DNA from: Hyphomicrobiales bacterium
GTDB taxonomy: Bacteria > Pseudomonadota > Alphaproteobacteria > Rhizobiales > Rhizobiaceae
DNA length: 64,000 bases
Reading direction: 5' to 3'
Assembly (NCBI GenBank): GCA_021775415.1
Contig: JAJFHV010000014.1
Coordinates: 62,001 to 126,000 of the forward strand
Made by a program: the position numbers and the translations under genes. The notes beneath the pieces are model-generated. The model was not told where the DNA came from and did no database searches. It was given only the letters and a program-made list of their open reading frames with translations. The first letter of the stretch is position 1; every line of letters begins with the position of its first letter. Positions 55,010 through 63,616 of the stretch are shown here, piece after piece.

Positions 55010-55489
55010 ATGCCTACATTTGTTTATATGACAAGCTGTGACGGTTGTGGACATTGCGTGGACATTTGCCCGTCCGATATCATGCATATCGATCCGACCT
55101 ATCGCCGCGCATACAACATCGAACCGGATATGTGTTGGGAATGCTATTCCTGCGTTAAAGCGTGTCCTCAAAATGCAATTGACGTGCGAGGTTATGCCGA
55201 CTTTGCTCCGCTGGGACACAGTGTCCGCGTACGCCGGGAAGAAGAAAAAGGCACGATATCCTGGAAGGTAAAGTTTCGGAATGGAACCGAGAAGAACTTT
55301 CTTTCACCGATCACTACGGTGCCTTGGGGGACGGGGTATCCTGAATTGAAAGATGAAGCGGCGCCCACTGATGAGATGCGGGAAAGTCAGCACCTTTATA
55401 GTGAGCCGGAATATATCCGTATGGATGATGGCGACGTACACACTCTGAAGTCAAACAAACTTAAAATGAAGCTGGGAGTGTATTACTGA
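55010..55489 (+). CDS. aprB: Adenylylsulfate reductase beta subunit
   Basis: 159 residues with two [4Fe-4S] motifs, CDGCGHCVDICPSD and CWECYSCVKACPQNAI, then a beta-rich tail region TISWKVKFRNGTEKNFLSPI that wraps AprA. It passes electrons between AprA's FAD and the membrane. ATG 55010 is preceded by AAGGAACCTACG. Its TGA overlaps the aprA ATG by one base (TGATG). Confidence 0.96.
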   Translation: MPTFVYMTSCDGCGHCVDICPSDIMHIDPTYRRAYNIEPDMCWECYSCVKACPQNAIDVRGYADFAPLGHSVRVRREEEKGTISWKVKFRNGTEKNFLSPITTVPWGTGYPELKDEAAPTDEMRESQHLYSEPEYIRMDDGDVHTLKSNKLKMKLGVYY

Positions 55490-57429
55490 TGGCCCGCAAG
55501 ACAATTGTTGAAGACAATATCGACGTTTTGGTCGTTGGCGGCGGACTAGGCGGGAGCGGCGCTGCATGGGAAGCGCGTTTTTGGGGCCAGGATAAAAAGA
55601 TCATCGTTGCTGAAAAGGCAAATATTGATCGTTCCGGTGCCGTCGCGCAGGGCCTTTATGCGATCAACTGCTACATGGGTACACGCTGGGGTGAAAATAA
55701 CCCTGAGGACCACGTACGCTATGCGCGCATCGACCTGATGGGTATGGTACGCGAAGACCTGCTTTTCGATATGGCGCGCCACGTTGACTCGACAGTACAC
55801 CAGTTTGAGGACTGGGGTTTGCCCATTATGAAGAACCCGGAAACCGGGACCTATCTGCGTGAAGGGCGTTGGCAGATCATGATTCACGGTGAGTCCTACA
55901 AACCTATCGTGGCTGAAGCTGCCAAAAAATCTGCCGACAAAGTGTACAACCGGATTTGCGTGACCCACTTGTTGCAGGATGATGCGAAAGATAATCGGAT
56001 CGCTGGTGCCGTTGGGTTTAATGTGCGAACAGGAGACTATCACGTCTTTAAGTCCAAAACGGTAATTGTTGCCGCTGGCGGAGCGTCCAATATTTTCAAA
56101 CCGCGTTCGGTGGGTGAAGGAGCCGGTCGCGTTTGGTATGCGCCTTGGTCTTCGGGTTCCGCCTATGGGCTTATGATCGACGCTGGTGCCAAGATGACCC
56201 AAATGGAAAACCGCATCGTTCTGGCGCGGTTTAAAGACGGTTACGGCCCGGTAGGTGCCTACTTCTTGCATCTGAAAACCTATACTCAGAATTGTTTGGG
56301 AGAGGAGTATGAGTCCAAATGGTTCCCCGCTCTCCAGAAAATGGTCGGCAAGGAATATTTGGATCCCGAATTGTCCCATAGGACACACCGGCCTATCCCT
56401 ACCTGTTTGAGAAACCATGCAATCATCAGTGAGGTGAATGCAGGCCGTGGCCCGATTCACATGGTCACCATGAAGGCTTTCCAGGATCCTCACCTGGAGG
56501 AGGTGGGTTGGGAGAACTTCCTCGGCATGACTGTGGGGCAAGCCGTGCTTTGGGCGGCTACAGATGTAGACCCGAAAAACGAAAACCCCGAACTGACCAC
56601 TTCCGAACCTTATGTTATGGGGTCCCACGCAACCGGCGCTGGTGGCTGGGCAAGTGGTCCGGAGGACATTTCGCCCCCAGAGTATTTCTGGGGCTATAAC
56701 CGTATGATGACGATCGAAGGCCTGTTCGGCGCTGGCGATGCTGTAGGTGGCACCCCGCACGCGTTTTCTTCGGGGTCATTTACCGAAGGGCGGTTGGCCG
56801 CGAAGGCGGCTTGCAAATACATTGATGATGGAAAAGCCGAAGGCATCGTAATCAATGATAAGCAGGTAGCAGACAGAGAAACTGAAATTTTCAAACCGAT
56901 GGAGCACTACAAAGTCTATCGCAACGAAATTGTAGCAGGTACCGTAAGCCCCAGCTACATCAACCCGAAACAGGGTCTAGATCGGCTGCAAAAGCTAATG
57001 GACGAGTACTGTGGCGGGGTGACCGTCAGTTACATGACGAACGAGAAACTTCTCCACATCGGTTTGAAGAAGCTGAAAATCATGGAGGAAGATCTTGAGT
57101 TGCTCGGGGCCAAGGATCTTCATGAATTGCTGCGTTCATGGGAATTGAAACACCGCCACCGCACTGCGGAATGTGTTACACAACACACACTTTTCCGAAA
57201 AGAGACCCGTTGGCCTGGTTACTACTACCGAGGCGACGCAATGAAACTGGATGATGAGAACTGGCACGTTCTAACCGTCTCGCGTCGTGATCCAGCAACC
57301 GGAGAATATACCATGGAGAAGGCGCCATGTTATCATCTGGTTGATGAGGATGAAAAAGCCGCCAAAAAAGCACCGGCAAAGTCTGCAAAGAAAAAGAAAC
57401 CAACAAAAAAAGCATCCCGGGCTGCGTAA
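55489..57429 (+). CDS. aprA: Adenylylsulfate reductase alpha subunit, with basic C-terminal tail
   Basis: 646 residues. AprA combines sulfite with AMP to APS at FAD (the oxidative direction here). It has VVGGGLGGSGAAWEARFWG, NIDRSGAVAQGLYAINCYMG, MIHGESYKPIVAEAAK, VIVAAGGASNIFKPRS, and GDAVGGTPHAFSSGSFTEG, all AprA signatures. The catalytic core ends near TMEKAPCYHLVD; then a ~25-residue Lys/Ala-rich tail (KKAPAKSAKKKKPTKKAS) resembles a histone tail and is not part of the usual enzyme. With aprM, aprB and sat it oxidises sulfite to sulfate with ATP gain. Confidence 0.97.
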   Translation: MARKTIVEDNIDVLVVGGGLGGSGAAWEARFWGQDKKIIVAEKANIDRSGAVAQGLYAINCYMGTRWGENNPEDHVRYARIDLMGMVREDLLFDMARHVDSTVHQFEDWGLPIMKNPETGTYLREGRWQIMIHGESYKPIVAEAAKKSADKVYNRICVTHLLQDDAKDNRIAGAVGFNVRTGDYHVFKSKTVIVAAGGASNIFKPRSVGEGAGRVWYAPWSSGSAYGLMIDAGAKMTQMENRIVLARFKDGYGPVGAYFLHLKTYTQNCLGEEYESKWFPALQKMVGKEYLDPELSHRTHRPIPTCLRNHAIISEVNAGRGPIHMVTMKAFQDPHLEEVGWENFLGMTVGQAVLWAATDVDPKNENPELTTSEPYVMGSHATGAGGWASGPEDISPPEYFWGYNRMMTIEGLFGAGDAVGGTPHAFSSGSFTEGRLAAKAACKYIDDGKAEGIVINDKQVADRETEIFKPMEHYKVYRNEIVAGTVSPSYINPKQGLDRLQKLMDEYCGGVTVSYMTNEKLLHIGLKKLKIMEEDLELLGAKDLHELLRSWELKHRHRTAECVTQHTLFRKETRWPGYYYRGDAMKLDDENWHVLTVSRRDPATGEYTMEKAPCYHLVDEDEKAAKKAPAKSAKKKKPTKKASRAA

Positions 57430-57468
57430 TAAATCCAGCGCATGGATGAAAGTTGGACTTGAGATTCA

Positions 57469-57498
57469 GCCGCAGCTTGTAAATGTATAAGCTGCGGC
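57469..57498 (+). terminator. Hairpin after aprA
   Basis: GCCGCAGCTT (57469-57478) pairs perfectly with AAGCTGCGGC (57489-57498) around a 10-base loop, 40 bp after the aprA stop. No U-run follows, so it may stabilise the aprMBA mRNA end or partly terminate before the downstream genes. Confidence 0.6.
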
Positions 57499-57554
57499 AT
57501 AAACCTTCTCAGCGCCGATTTGGTTTTATCTAACTACGACAGAAAGGTTCAGCG

Positions 57555-57905
57555 ATGAACATCGTCACCAAGAGCGATGAAGAAATTTCGGCCCTGGCTG
57601 CTCCGATGTGGCGCGACCTGATTAAAAGCTCAAACGATGGCAATTACGCAGACTTCATAAAATGTTTCTCGCCGTCGCTTATGTTGGGTTTGGATGAGAT
57701 TGAGGTTGGCAGGCAATTTGCCACCAGTGAACTTACTCGCAACCTGTCTGAAGAATATGATGAGCTGGGAATAATTCGCAGAGGTGAACATGTATCGGTA
57801 CTTTACCGGCAACGCAGCACCAAACGGGAAGGCGAATGGCTGGGTCGACTGGTTTTGGGATATGATGACGACGAGGTCAGAATATTTGGGGCCTCAATAT
57901 TCTAA
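57555..57905 (+). CDS. Hypothetical protein in apr-sat cluster
   Basis: 116 residues, soluble, acidic, starting MNIVTKSDEEISALAAPMWRDL. The pattern of an alpha/beta SnoaL-like small domain (FIKCFSPSLMLGLDEIEVGRQF, then LYRQRSTKREGEWLGRLVLGYDDDEV) is possible but weak. It lies between aprA and an FKBP gene on the same strand and may help enzyme assembly. No family is recognised for sure. AGAAAGG is upstream of ATG 57555. Confidence 0.65.
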   Translation: MNIVTKSDEEISALAAPMWRDLIKSSNDGNYADFIKCFSPSLMLGLDEIEVGRQFATSELTRNLSEEYDELGIIRRGEHVSVLYRQRSTKREGEWLGRLVLGYDDDEVRIFGASIF

Positions 57906-57924
57906 GAGCTTCTAGCCGCTGCAG

Positions 57925-58461
57925 ATGGAACTAATGAGCGACGTAATTACAGATGAAAAACTGGTTGAGCTTACATACAGGGTAACGGACGCAAAGTCCG
58001 GCCAGGTGCTCAGCACGGTCGAGTTCCCCATAGGTTATGTTCACGGCCACAACGATGTGCTGTCTCCGCAAGTGCTAGAAGAGCTGGAGGGCAAGACTGC
58101 GGGTGATGTCATCGACGTACCAATTGATTGCAACGGGATTTACGGCCCCAGGGATGAATCCCTCGTCTTCACCGATCATATCGAAAACGTTCCTGAGGAG
58201 TACCGGGAGATCGGCACCACCATCGTCATGGAAAACGAAAAGGGCGGGACCCAAAACTTCATTGTTACGCGGATAGACGACAAGACCCTGACTGTCGACG
58301 GCAACAATCCGTTATGTGGTCGGGAAGTTATCTTTACGCTCGAGATTTTAACTGTGCGGGACGCCACCGACGAGGAAATCGAGGCTGGCGGAAAGGATTT
58401 AGACGGCGCCCAAATGGGTGAGGCATTAATGCCCGGCGTTAAAGCACATCGTATCAACTGA
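57925..58461 (+). CDS. SlyD-like FKBP peptidyl-prolyl isomerase
   Basis: 178 residues. FKBP core (VELTYRVTDAKSGQVLSTVEFPIGYVHGHNDVLSPQVLEELEGK region), a SlyD-type insert-in-flap domain (IGTTIVMENEKGG), and VDGNNPLCGREVIFTLEILTVRDAT, the SlyD signature. The metal-binding His-rich tail of SlyD is missing. Start is ATG 57925 or 57934 (MSDVITDEK). It is 19 bp downstream of the 116-aa gene and may chaperone AprBA. Confidence 0.88.
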   Translation: MELMSDVITDEKLVELTYRVTDAKSGQVLSTVEFPIGYVHGHNDVLSPQVLEELEGKTAGDVIDVPIDCNGIYGPRDESLVFTDHIENVPEEYREIGTTIVMENEKGGTQNFIVTRIDDKTLTVDGNNPLCGREVIFTLEILTVRDATDEEIEAGGKDLDGAQMGEALMPGVKAHRIN

Positions 58462-58615
58462 CAGGCATGCTTTGCGGACTATGATCCGCGTCCTTACAGA
58501 TCAGTTTCTTCAGCACAATATGAAGGTTTATGCGTGGTTCGCAGCTTTAGTAATGGCAAAAAGCGCGCCGCCAAGCTGGCAACATGGTTGGAGTCCACAA
58601 GAATTTTTGGTAGGT

Positions 58616-58774
58616 TTACGGGCGCTTGGGTGTTTTGTATTTTACTTCTTTTTGAAACGGCTCCCACACGGTTTCGTATCCGACGTAACCTTTTTCGTTA
58701 GGCTTCATCTGACGCGTTTTGAAGAAGCGTGCCTTACCTTCTGGAACTTTGGCAGCTGGTTTTTTGTCGCTCAT
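58616..58774 (-). CDS. Conserved-looking basic microprotein (52 aa), antisense in apr-sat gap
   Basis: A 52-residue frame starting MSDKKPAAKVPEGKARFF, with AGGGTGA 5-6 bp before ATG 58774. It is rich in Lys/Arg (about 15 of 52), has no membrane helix and ends YKTPKRP. Its composition and codon use look genuine, while the overlapping plus-strand frame (58472-58786) is a low-complexity shadow. It is the only minus-strand gene in the apr-sat run. The role may be nucleic-acid or enzyme binding, but nothing is known. Confidence 0.6.
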   Translation of the reverse strand: MSDKKPAAKVPEGKARFFKTRQMKPNEKGYVGYETVWEPFQKEVKYKTPKRP

Positions 58775-58927
58775 GGATCACCCTAAATTTTAACACCAGT
58801 ATCAGACCCGCGATTGCTAAAATATGTCGAATTTCCAGGCAATACTATTGGGTTTTTTCAAGCTTGATAATACACATTTGAACCATGGTTGCAAAGACTT
58901 ACCGCTATATCCACGGCTGCTCCGTAA

Positions 58928-58958
58928 TTGGTTCTAATGACGCTTGTAATTGGTTCTA
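58928..58958 (+). promoter_or_regulatory. TauR-type direct-repeat box upstream of sat
   Basis: TTGGTTCTA occurs at 58928-58936 and 58950-58958, 22 bp apart; the repeat is in fact perfect over 20 bp (GTAATTGGTTCTAATGACGC at 58924 and 58946). The half-site equals the second half-site of the tauR box. Orientation is that of sat, 64 bp before its ATG. Confidence 0.78.
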
Positions 58959-59022
58959 ATGACGCCGGGGGTTAACAGGCAAACATTCCAGTGTTGCGTT
59001 GTAGATCAGGGAGAAAATTACC

Positions 59023-60195
59023 ATGCCGGAACTAGTACCGCCTCACGGGGCAGAGGAAATCAGACCGCTGTTGGTATCCAAAGCTGATCGTGCCGAAGAA
59101 CTCAAACATGCCCAGGATCTTCCCAAGATTCCTCTGACCAGCAGAGAAGTCTCCGATGTGTTCATGCTGGGCATGGGAGCTTACACGCCACTTGCAGGAT
59201 TTATGGGACTGGATGACTGGCGCGGGGTATGTTCGGACATGAAACTGGCCAATGGTGTTTTCTGGCCTATCCCCATCACATTGTCGACCACGGAAGAAAT
59301 TGCCAATGATCTCTCGATTGGCGAAGAGATTGCGCTTTGCGATGGCGAAAGTGGCGAGATCCTCGCCACAATGTCTGTGGGTGAAAAATACACTATCGAC
59401 AAGGATTTTGAGTGCTCAAATGTCTACCGCACAACGGACCCGGCGCATCCCGGTGTGCAAAAAGTGATGGAGCAGGGTGCCGTAAACCTCGGTGGACCCG
59501 TCAAGGTGATATCGGAGGGTGAATACCCGGAAAAGTACACCGATCTGTATTTGCGACCGGAGGAGTCCCGAGCCTTGTTTCGCGATAAAGGCTGGTCCCG
59601 GGTCGCCGCTTTCCAGACCAGAAATCCAATGCATCGAAGCCACGAGCATTTGGCAAAAATTGCAGTTGAGGTGACCGATGGGGTCTTCATCCATCAGGTT
59701 TTGGGCGCCCTGAAACCAGGAGACATTCCTGCCGAAGTCCGCACTGCTGCAATCCAGGCAATGATCGATAATTATTTCCGGGAAGACACCGTCGTACAAG
59801 CGGGATATCCAATTGAGATGCGGTATGCGGGGCCACGTGAGGCCTTGCTGCACGCGCTTATCCGGCAGAACTTTGGTTGCTCGCATTTGATTGTCGGGCG
59901 CGATCATGCCGGTGTTGGCGATTATTATGGCCCGTTTGACGCGCACAACATTTTCGACGAACTGTGGGATGGCGCGCTTGTCACGCAACCATTGAAAATT
60001 GACATCACTTTTTTCTGCAAGAAGTGTTACGGCATGGCGACCGGCAAGACCTGCCCGCATGATCCTGAGCATCACATATCAGTATCGGGAACCCAGCAGC
60101 GCGAAATGCTTGAAAACAATGTGGAAATCCCACCAGAATTCAGTCGGCCAGAAGTGGTGGAAATCCTCCGCAAATACTATGCAAGCCTGAAGTAA
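59023..60195 (+). CDS. sat: Sulfate adenylyltransferase (dissimilatory ATP sulfurylase)
   Basis: 390 residues. The QxRNPxHRxHE motif is [15 protein letters not shown] (about residue 197), and [17 protein letters not shown] is the second nucleotide motif. A Cys/His zinc motif [20 protein letters not shown] lies near 325, typical of dissimilatory Sat. In this context it turns APS and pyrophosphate to ATP and sulfate. The gene has its own direct-repeat box upstream. Confidence 0.97.
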   Translation: MPELVPPHGAEEIRPLLVSKADRAEELKHAQDLPKIPLTSREVSDVFMLGMGAYTPLAGFMGLDDWRGVCSDMKLANGVFWPIPITLSTTEEIANDLSIGEEIALCDGESGEILATMSVGEKYTIDKDFECSNVYRTTDPAHPGVQKVMEQGAVNLGGPVKVISEGEYPEKYTDLYLRPEESRALFRDKGWSRVAAFQTRNPMHRSHEHLAKIAVEVTDGVFIHQVLGALKPGDIPAEVRTAAIQAMIDNYFREDTVVQAGYPIEMRYAGPREALLHALIRQNFGCSHLIVGRDHAGVGDYYGPFDAHNIFDELWDGALVTQPLKIDITFFCKKCYGMATGKTCPHDPEHHISVSGTQQREMLENNVEIPPEFSRPEVVEILRKYYASLK

Positions 60196-60205
60196 CTTTC
60201 TGACC

Positions 60206-60982
60206 ATGATCATTGCACAGATATCCGATACCCACATCGCGCTGGATGTGCCGGATTCCGATCTGCGAATTAAAAACTTCGCCGATACCATTGCCGACAT
60301 AAACATGCTCGATCCTGTGCCTGATGTGATCGTTCATACCGGTGACATCGTTCACAACGGGCGCGAAGATGAGTACGCCACATCAGCAGCCATCCTCTCA
60401 AAGGCTCGCCCGCCAGCTTATGTGATGGCCGGCAACAAGGATGACCGGACAAATTTGAAGCAGGCATTCTCCGGTGATGGTTACCTCAATCACCATCCAG
60501 AATTCATCCAGTACGCGATTGATGATTTTCCGGTGAAATTGATCATGTTGGATACGGTGAGCGCCGGTAATACAAGAGGTGAATTCTGCCCGGAGAGGCG
60601 TGATAGCCTGCTGAACCTTGCAGATACCGGAAGCTCGAAGCCTGTTGCGGTTTTTACCCATCACCCGGCATTTGAAGCGAACCAGTGCCCGGAACCCTTT
60701 CAGTTCAAAACACGCGAAGGTTTTTTGCGGTTGCGTAAAACCCTGAAGGAGATCGAGGGGGTTAGCGGGATTTTCTGTGGCCATGTGCACCGGTTTGACT
60801 GGGGCGATGTGGAAGGAATTCCCGCCACTGCCATGCCGAGCACCGCAACCTCACTGCGTTGGGGCGACTATCCAGATTGGATGAAAGCTCGTCCGGTCTA
60901 CCAACTCCACCGATTTGATCCGGATTTGGGCTTTGTCTCCGAAACACGGATAGTGGGTATGTCGCAACTGGCAGCATGTTAA
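60206..60982 (+). CDS. CpdA-like calcineurin-type phosphoesterase
   Basis: 258 residues of the class III cAMP phosphodiesterase/metallophosphoesterase type. Metal-binding motifs: IAQISDTHIAL (D-x-H), VHTGDIVHNGREDEY (GD), MAGNKDDR (GN[H]D with Lys for His), THHP and CGHVHRFDW (GHxH). It starts 10 bp after sat, so it may be cotranscribed; it could hydrolyse cAMP or a nucleotide such as PAP/APS. The GNKD instead of GNHD loses one catalytic His. Confidence 0.88.
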   Translation: MIIAQISDTHIALDVPDSDLRIKNFADTIADINMLDPVPDVIVHTGDIVHNGREDEYATSAAILSKARPPAYVMAGNKDDRTNLKQAFSGDGYLNHHPEFIQYAIDDFPVKLIMLDTVSAGNTRGEFCPERRDSLLNLADTGSSKPVAVFTHHPAFEANQCPEPFQFKTREGFLRLRKTLKEIEGVSGIFCGHVHRFDWGDVEGIPATAMPSTATSLRWGDYPDWMKARPVYQLHRFDPDLGFVSETRIVGMSQLAAC

Positions 60983-61005
60983 AGCATTGAAATCAAGAGG
61001 ATAAA

Positions 61006-61055
61006 TGGTGCCCCCAGACCGATTCGAACGGCCGACCTACTGATTACAAATCAGC
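61006..61055 (-). tRNA. 3' half of tRNA-Thr(TGT): attachment-site remnant
   Basis: On the minus strand the sequence contains anticodon arm GCTGA-TTTGTAA-TCAGT (anticodon TGT), variable loop, T-arm with GTTCGAATC, 3' acceptor strand and encoded CCA (at 61008-61006). The D-arm and 5' acceptor strand are absent: beyond 61055 the sequence is unrelated. This is the footprint of integration into a tRNA 3' end. The element carries the other part, so the intact tRNA gene is expected at the far junction outside the window. Confidence 0.88.
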
Positions 61056-61206
61056 TACTTTGTACTAATACGGGTATACCCTGATGTAAGAAACTACCTA
61101 GAAACCGCTATTTCACTTGCAAAGACCTACTGTTTATCAGATACCTGTGTTCATTCGGGTTTATTGCTATTTAGGTGACTGGCAACCCCTATGGCATACC
61201 CTGAGA

Positions 61207-62409
61207 ATGAAAGGGCTGCTTGATTTGAGAATTTCCGAGACTACAATTCCAAAAATTGACCCCGGCGAAAAACACGAAGTCTATGTAAGAGATGACAAGC
61301 TTACGGGCTTTGCCCTCCGCGCCAGGCGAATGGCTGATGGCAGAGTTAAGAGGTCTTTTTTGGTCATATATCAGGAGCGCGTTGAGGGCACTAGAAAGAC
61401 CGTTAAAGCATTTATTGGCGAGTGGAAGGATCCATGGAGAGAAGCGGAGGCTCGCGAACAAGCCCGACAGCTTTTAGCGGTAAGGGGTTCTGGGCAGAAA
61501 GTTTTGTCAGCTAAAAAACGCAGAAAGCTCAAAAGAACTATCAAAGCACTGGTTGAGGAATTTGCCTCGATCCATCTGGATAATATCAAACCCAAGACTG
61601 CTGCAGAGTATCTCAGGCTTTTAAACAAACGGGTGTTACCAAAGTTTCAGGCTACAAAAGTTTCTGAAGTGAACCGCTTTGAAATTAGGGACTGGCATTC
61701 AGAGATGAAGAAAACACCGTATGAGGCAAATAGGGCACTTGCTGTTTTCTCGAAAGTGTTTGCCTTCGCTGTTGAACGAGAGTGGCGGGCAGACAATCCT
61801 GTTATCGGCGTAAAAAAATTCCCGGAGAAACCCAGAGAACATTGGCTTGATCAACATGATCTTCCAGTTTTTCTCAAAGAACTAAATAAGCACAACTCTC
61901 CACATCATGAGCTCATTCGGTTTTTGTTGGTTACTGGTTGGCGCATCAGCGAGGGAATAAATCTTCGCTGGGATATGGTCGATCTAAAGCGCATGGTTGC
62001 GAATCTACCTGATACAAAGGCTGGTCCACAAGTTCGTGCGCTATCTGCTGATGCAGCAAAGTTGATTGATCGCCAGGAACATTGCGTGGGATACGTATTT
62101 TCAGCTCGCAGCGGTGTGCAGCCTACTGGATACAAACAAGTTCGACTGCTTCTGCGAGATGTGTGTGAAGCCGCGGAAGTCAAAACTATCAGCCCACATG
62201 CGTTGAGACATACCGCTGCAACTTATGCGGCGATTGCTGGTGCTTCAGTTTTAGAACTAAAAGATGCGTTAGGGTGGAAATCCACCGCAATGGCAGAACG
62301 ATACGTTGAGAAGGCAGATGCTCTTTCAAGACAAGGTGCGGAAAAAGCTGCCGGGGCAATCAATATCTTTAGTAAGCCATCTGCGGAAATCAGGAGTATT
62401 GAGAAATGA
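61207..62409 (+). CDS. int: Tyrosine recombinase/integrase of a genomic island
   Basis: 400 residues. N-terminal DUF4102-like arm-binding domain, SAM-like core-binding domain (~115-210), and C-terminal catalytic domain with R246 (TGWRISEG), H331-x-x-R334 (PHALRHT) and nucleophile Y366 (ERYVEKA). It starts 150 bp from the tRNA-Thr fragment and points inward. ATG 61207 (MKGLLDLRISETTIPKI) was chosen; the longer frame at 61117 runs into the attachment region. Stop overlaps the next gene by 4 bp. Confidence 0.95.
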   Translation: MKGLLDLRISETTIPKIDPGEKHEVYVRDDKLTGFALRARRMADGRVKRSFLVIYQERVEGTRKTVKAFIGEWKDPWREAEAREQARQLLAVRGSGQKVLSAKKRRKLKRTIKALVEEFASIHLDNIKPKTAAEYLRLLNKRVLPKFQATKVSEVNRFEIRDWHSEMKKTPYEANRALAVFSKVFAFAVEREWRADNPVIGVKKFPEKPREHWLDQHDLPVFLKELNKHNSPHHELIRFLLVTGWRISEGINLRWDMVDLKRMVANLPDTKAGPQVRALSADAAKLIDRQEHCVGYVFSARSGVQPTGYKQVRLLLRDVCEAAEVKTISPHALRHTAATYAAIAGASVLELKDALGWKSTAMAERYVEKADALSRQGAEKAAGAINIFSKPSAEIRSIEK

Positions 62410-63056
62410 GAGCTGACAATCTTGTTTCGCAGTCTTTGTCTCTTGTTGCGTTGAGCGCTCAAGAATTGGGAAATCTAGCAGAAAACCGGAATGACCATGA
62501 ATCTTCGTTTGTGTTTGGTGAGGTATACCGGATGCTTGTTGGTCTTGCAGACCTAAAACGGTCGCCGCTACTAGATCAGTTGAATAAAAAATGCTCCAGC
62601 AAGCCGAACGATGTGAGTTACTTTACATCCCGCGACTTGGCCTGCACGGCCGCTTACTATCTGCATTGTTCTTCCAGTATTGGGGAAGGAAAACAGATGT
62701 CCATTCGCGCAGCCTGTAAACATGTTTGTGCGCAACTAAATGGTGTGATTTCAGCTGACGTTGTTAGAAGAGAAATCTCAATATCGGATGAAATCGAAAA
62801 GGCTGAGTACCTACAAAGGATTGAAATTGTAAAACGAATTCTGAAGTCTGATGATTGTGAAGAACCATCATCGACGATAGTTGTAGAGAAAATAATTGAT
62901 TGGGCTTCAGCTCAAGCTCAAACTTTCGATCTGTCGGATTACCGAAAGGAAAACATCAAGAAAGCTTTTGACGCTCCTGGGCGGCATGAAAATTTGCGAG
63001 AAGTCCAACAATCACTGGAAAATATCTTAGAGCGCTTCAATAAACTGGAATCCTAA
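62406..63056 (+). CDS. Hypothetical protein of the integrated element
   Basis: 216 residues, translation-coupled to the integrase (ATGA). Mostly helical, with a Cys-containing central part (SRDLACTAAYYLHCSSS, IRAACKHVCAQL) and a coiled-coil-like C-terminus (LREVQQSLENILERFNKLES). No family is recognised. It may be an accessory protein for integration or a cargo regulator. Confidence 0.7.
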   Translation: MRADNLVSQSLSLVALSAQELGNLAENRNDHESSFVFGEVYRMLVGLADLKRSPLLDQLNKKCSSKPNDVSYFTSRDLACTAAYYLHCSSSIGEGKQMSIRAACKHVCAQLNGVISADVVRREISISDEIEKAEYLQRIEIVKRILKSDDCEEPSSTIVVEKIIDWASAQAQTFDLSDYRKENIKKAFDAPGRHENLREVQQSLENILERFNKLES

Positions 63057-63120
63057 CCCCTGTTCACGGTTCCAATGTCGATATGTAAAAGTAAATGCAT
63101 CTCAAACTATGGAGGTGCAC

Positions 63121-63414
63121 ATGACAGACATCCGAACACTATTTTCCGAGCGCCAAGCACATTGGACATCACAGGGCTTCAAGGGGCGCGAAGTATATGA
63201 TCAGCTTGCTGCAGACACCTATTTACCAGCACAATTCCAACCTGCTGATGTTGCGGCAATATGTGGGCTCACCACTCACGCATTTACACAACGTCGATTC
63301 AAAGGAATGAAACCGGATTTCATTCGCATCTCTTCGAACCACGTCCGTTATCCCAGGGAGTCTATCTGCAGTTGGATGGCTGAAATGTTTATATCTCAGA
63401 AAGCCACGGCATAA
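63121..63414 (+). CDS. AlpA/excisionase-like HTH protein
   Basis: 97 residues from ATG 63121, with GGAGG at 7 bp. A MerR/excisionase-like HTH is at ~40-85 (PADVAAICGLTTHAFTQRRFKGMKPDFIRI, then VRYPRESICSWM, matching the Y-R-x-x-x-V-x-x-W pattern). Such proteins direct excision or activate the integrase genes. Location behind int supports this. Confidence 0.72.
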   Translation: MTDIRTLFSERQAHWTSQGFKGREVYDQLAADTYLPAQFQPADVAAICGLTTHAFTQRRFKGMKPDFIRISSNHVRYPRESICSWMAEMFISQKATA

Positions 63415-63616
63415 ACACCTTTGCCTCATTTTGATGTTTTTAGAACCAATTTTTGGACAGATGAGTTGAAAGTGAAAGGAGATTCTCAGCTCAATTAAAT
63501 TAGGTGCTGTAAGCTGGACGAACGTACTTCATCGCCATCCTTACTACACCTTTGAAATCAATGTTTTGATGCTCAAATGCAGCGTCGATTGTTGAAACTA
63601 TGAAACTGGAGTAATG

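Noticed and set aside
58472-58786. Plus-strand 104-aa ORF after the FKBP gene
   Set aside because: Composition is Phe/Trp-rich and irregular; the opposite strand holds the more convincing 52-aa gene with a ribosome-binding site.
58924-58965. Start of a CRISPR array
   Set aside because: Only two copies of a 20-bp repeat with a 2-bp gap, too short for spacers, and no cas genes; the 22-bp period is better explained by the operator seen at four other promoters.
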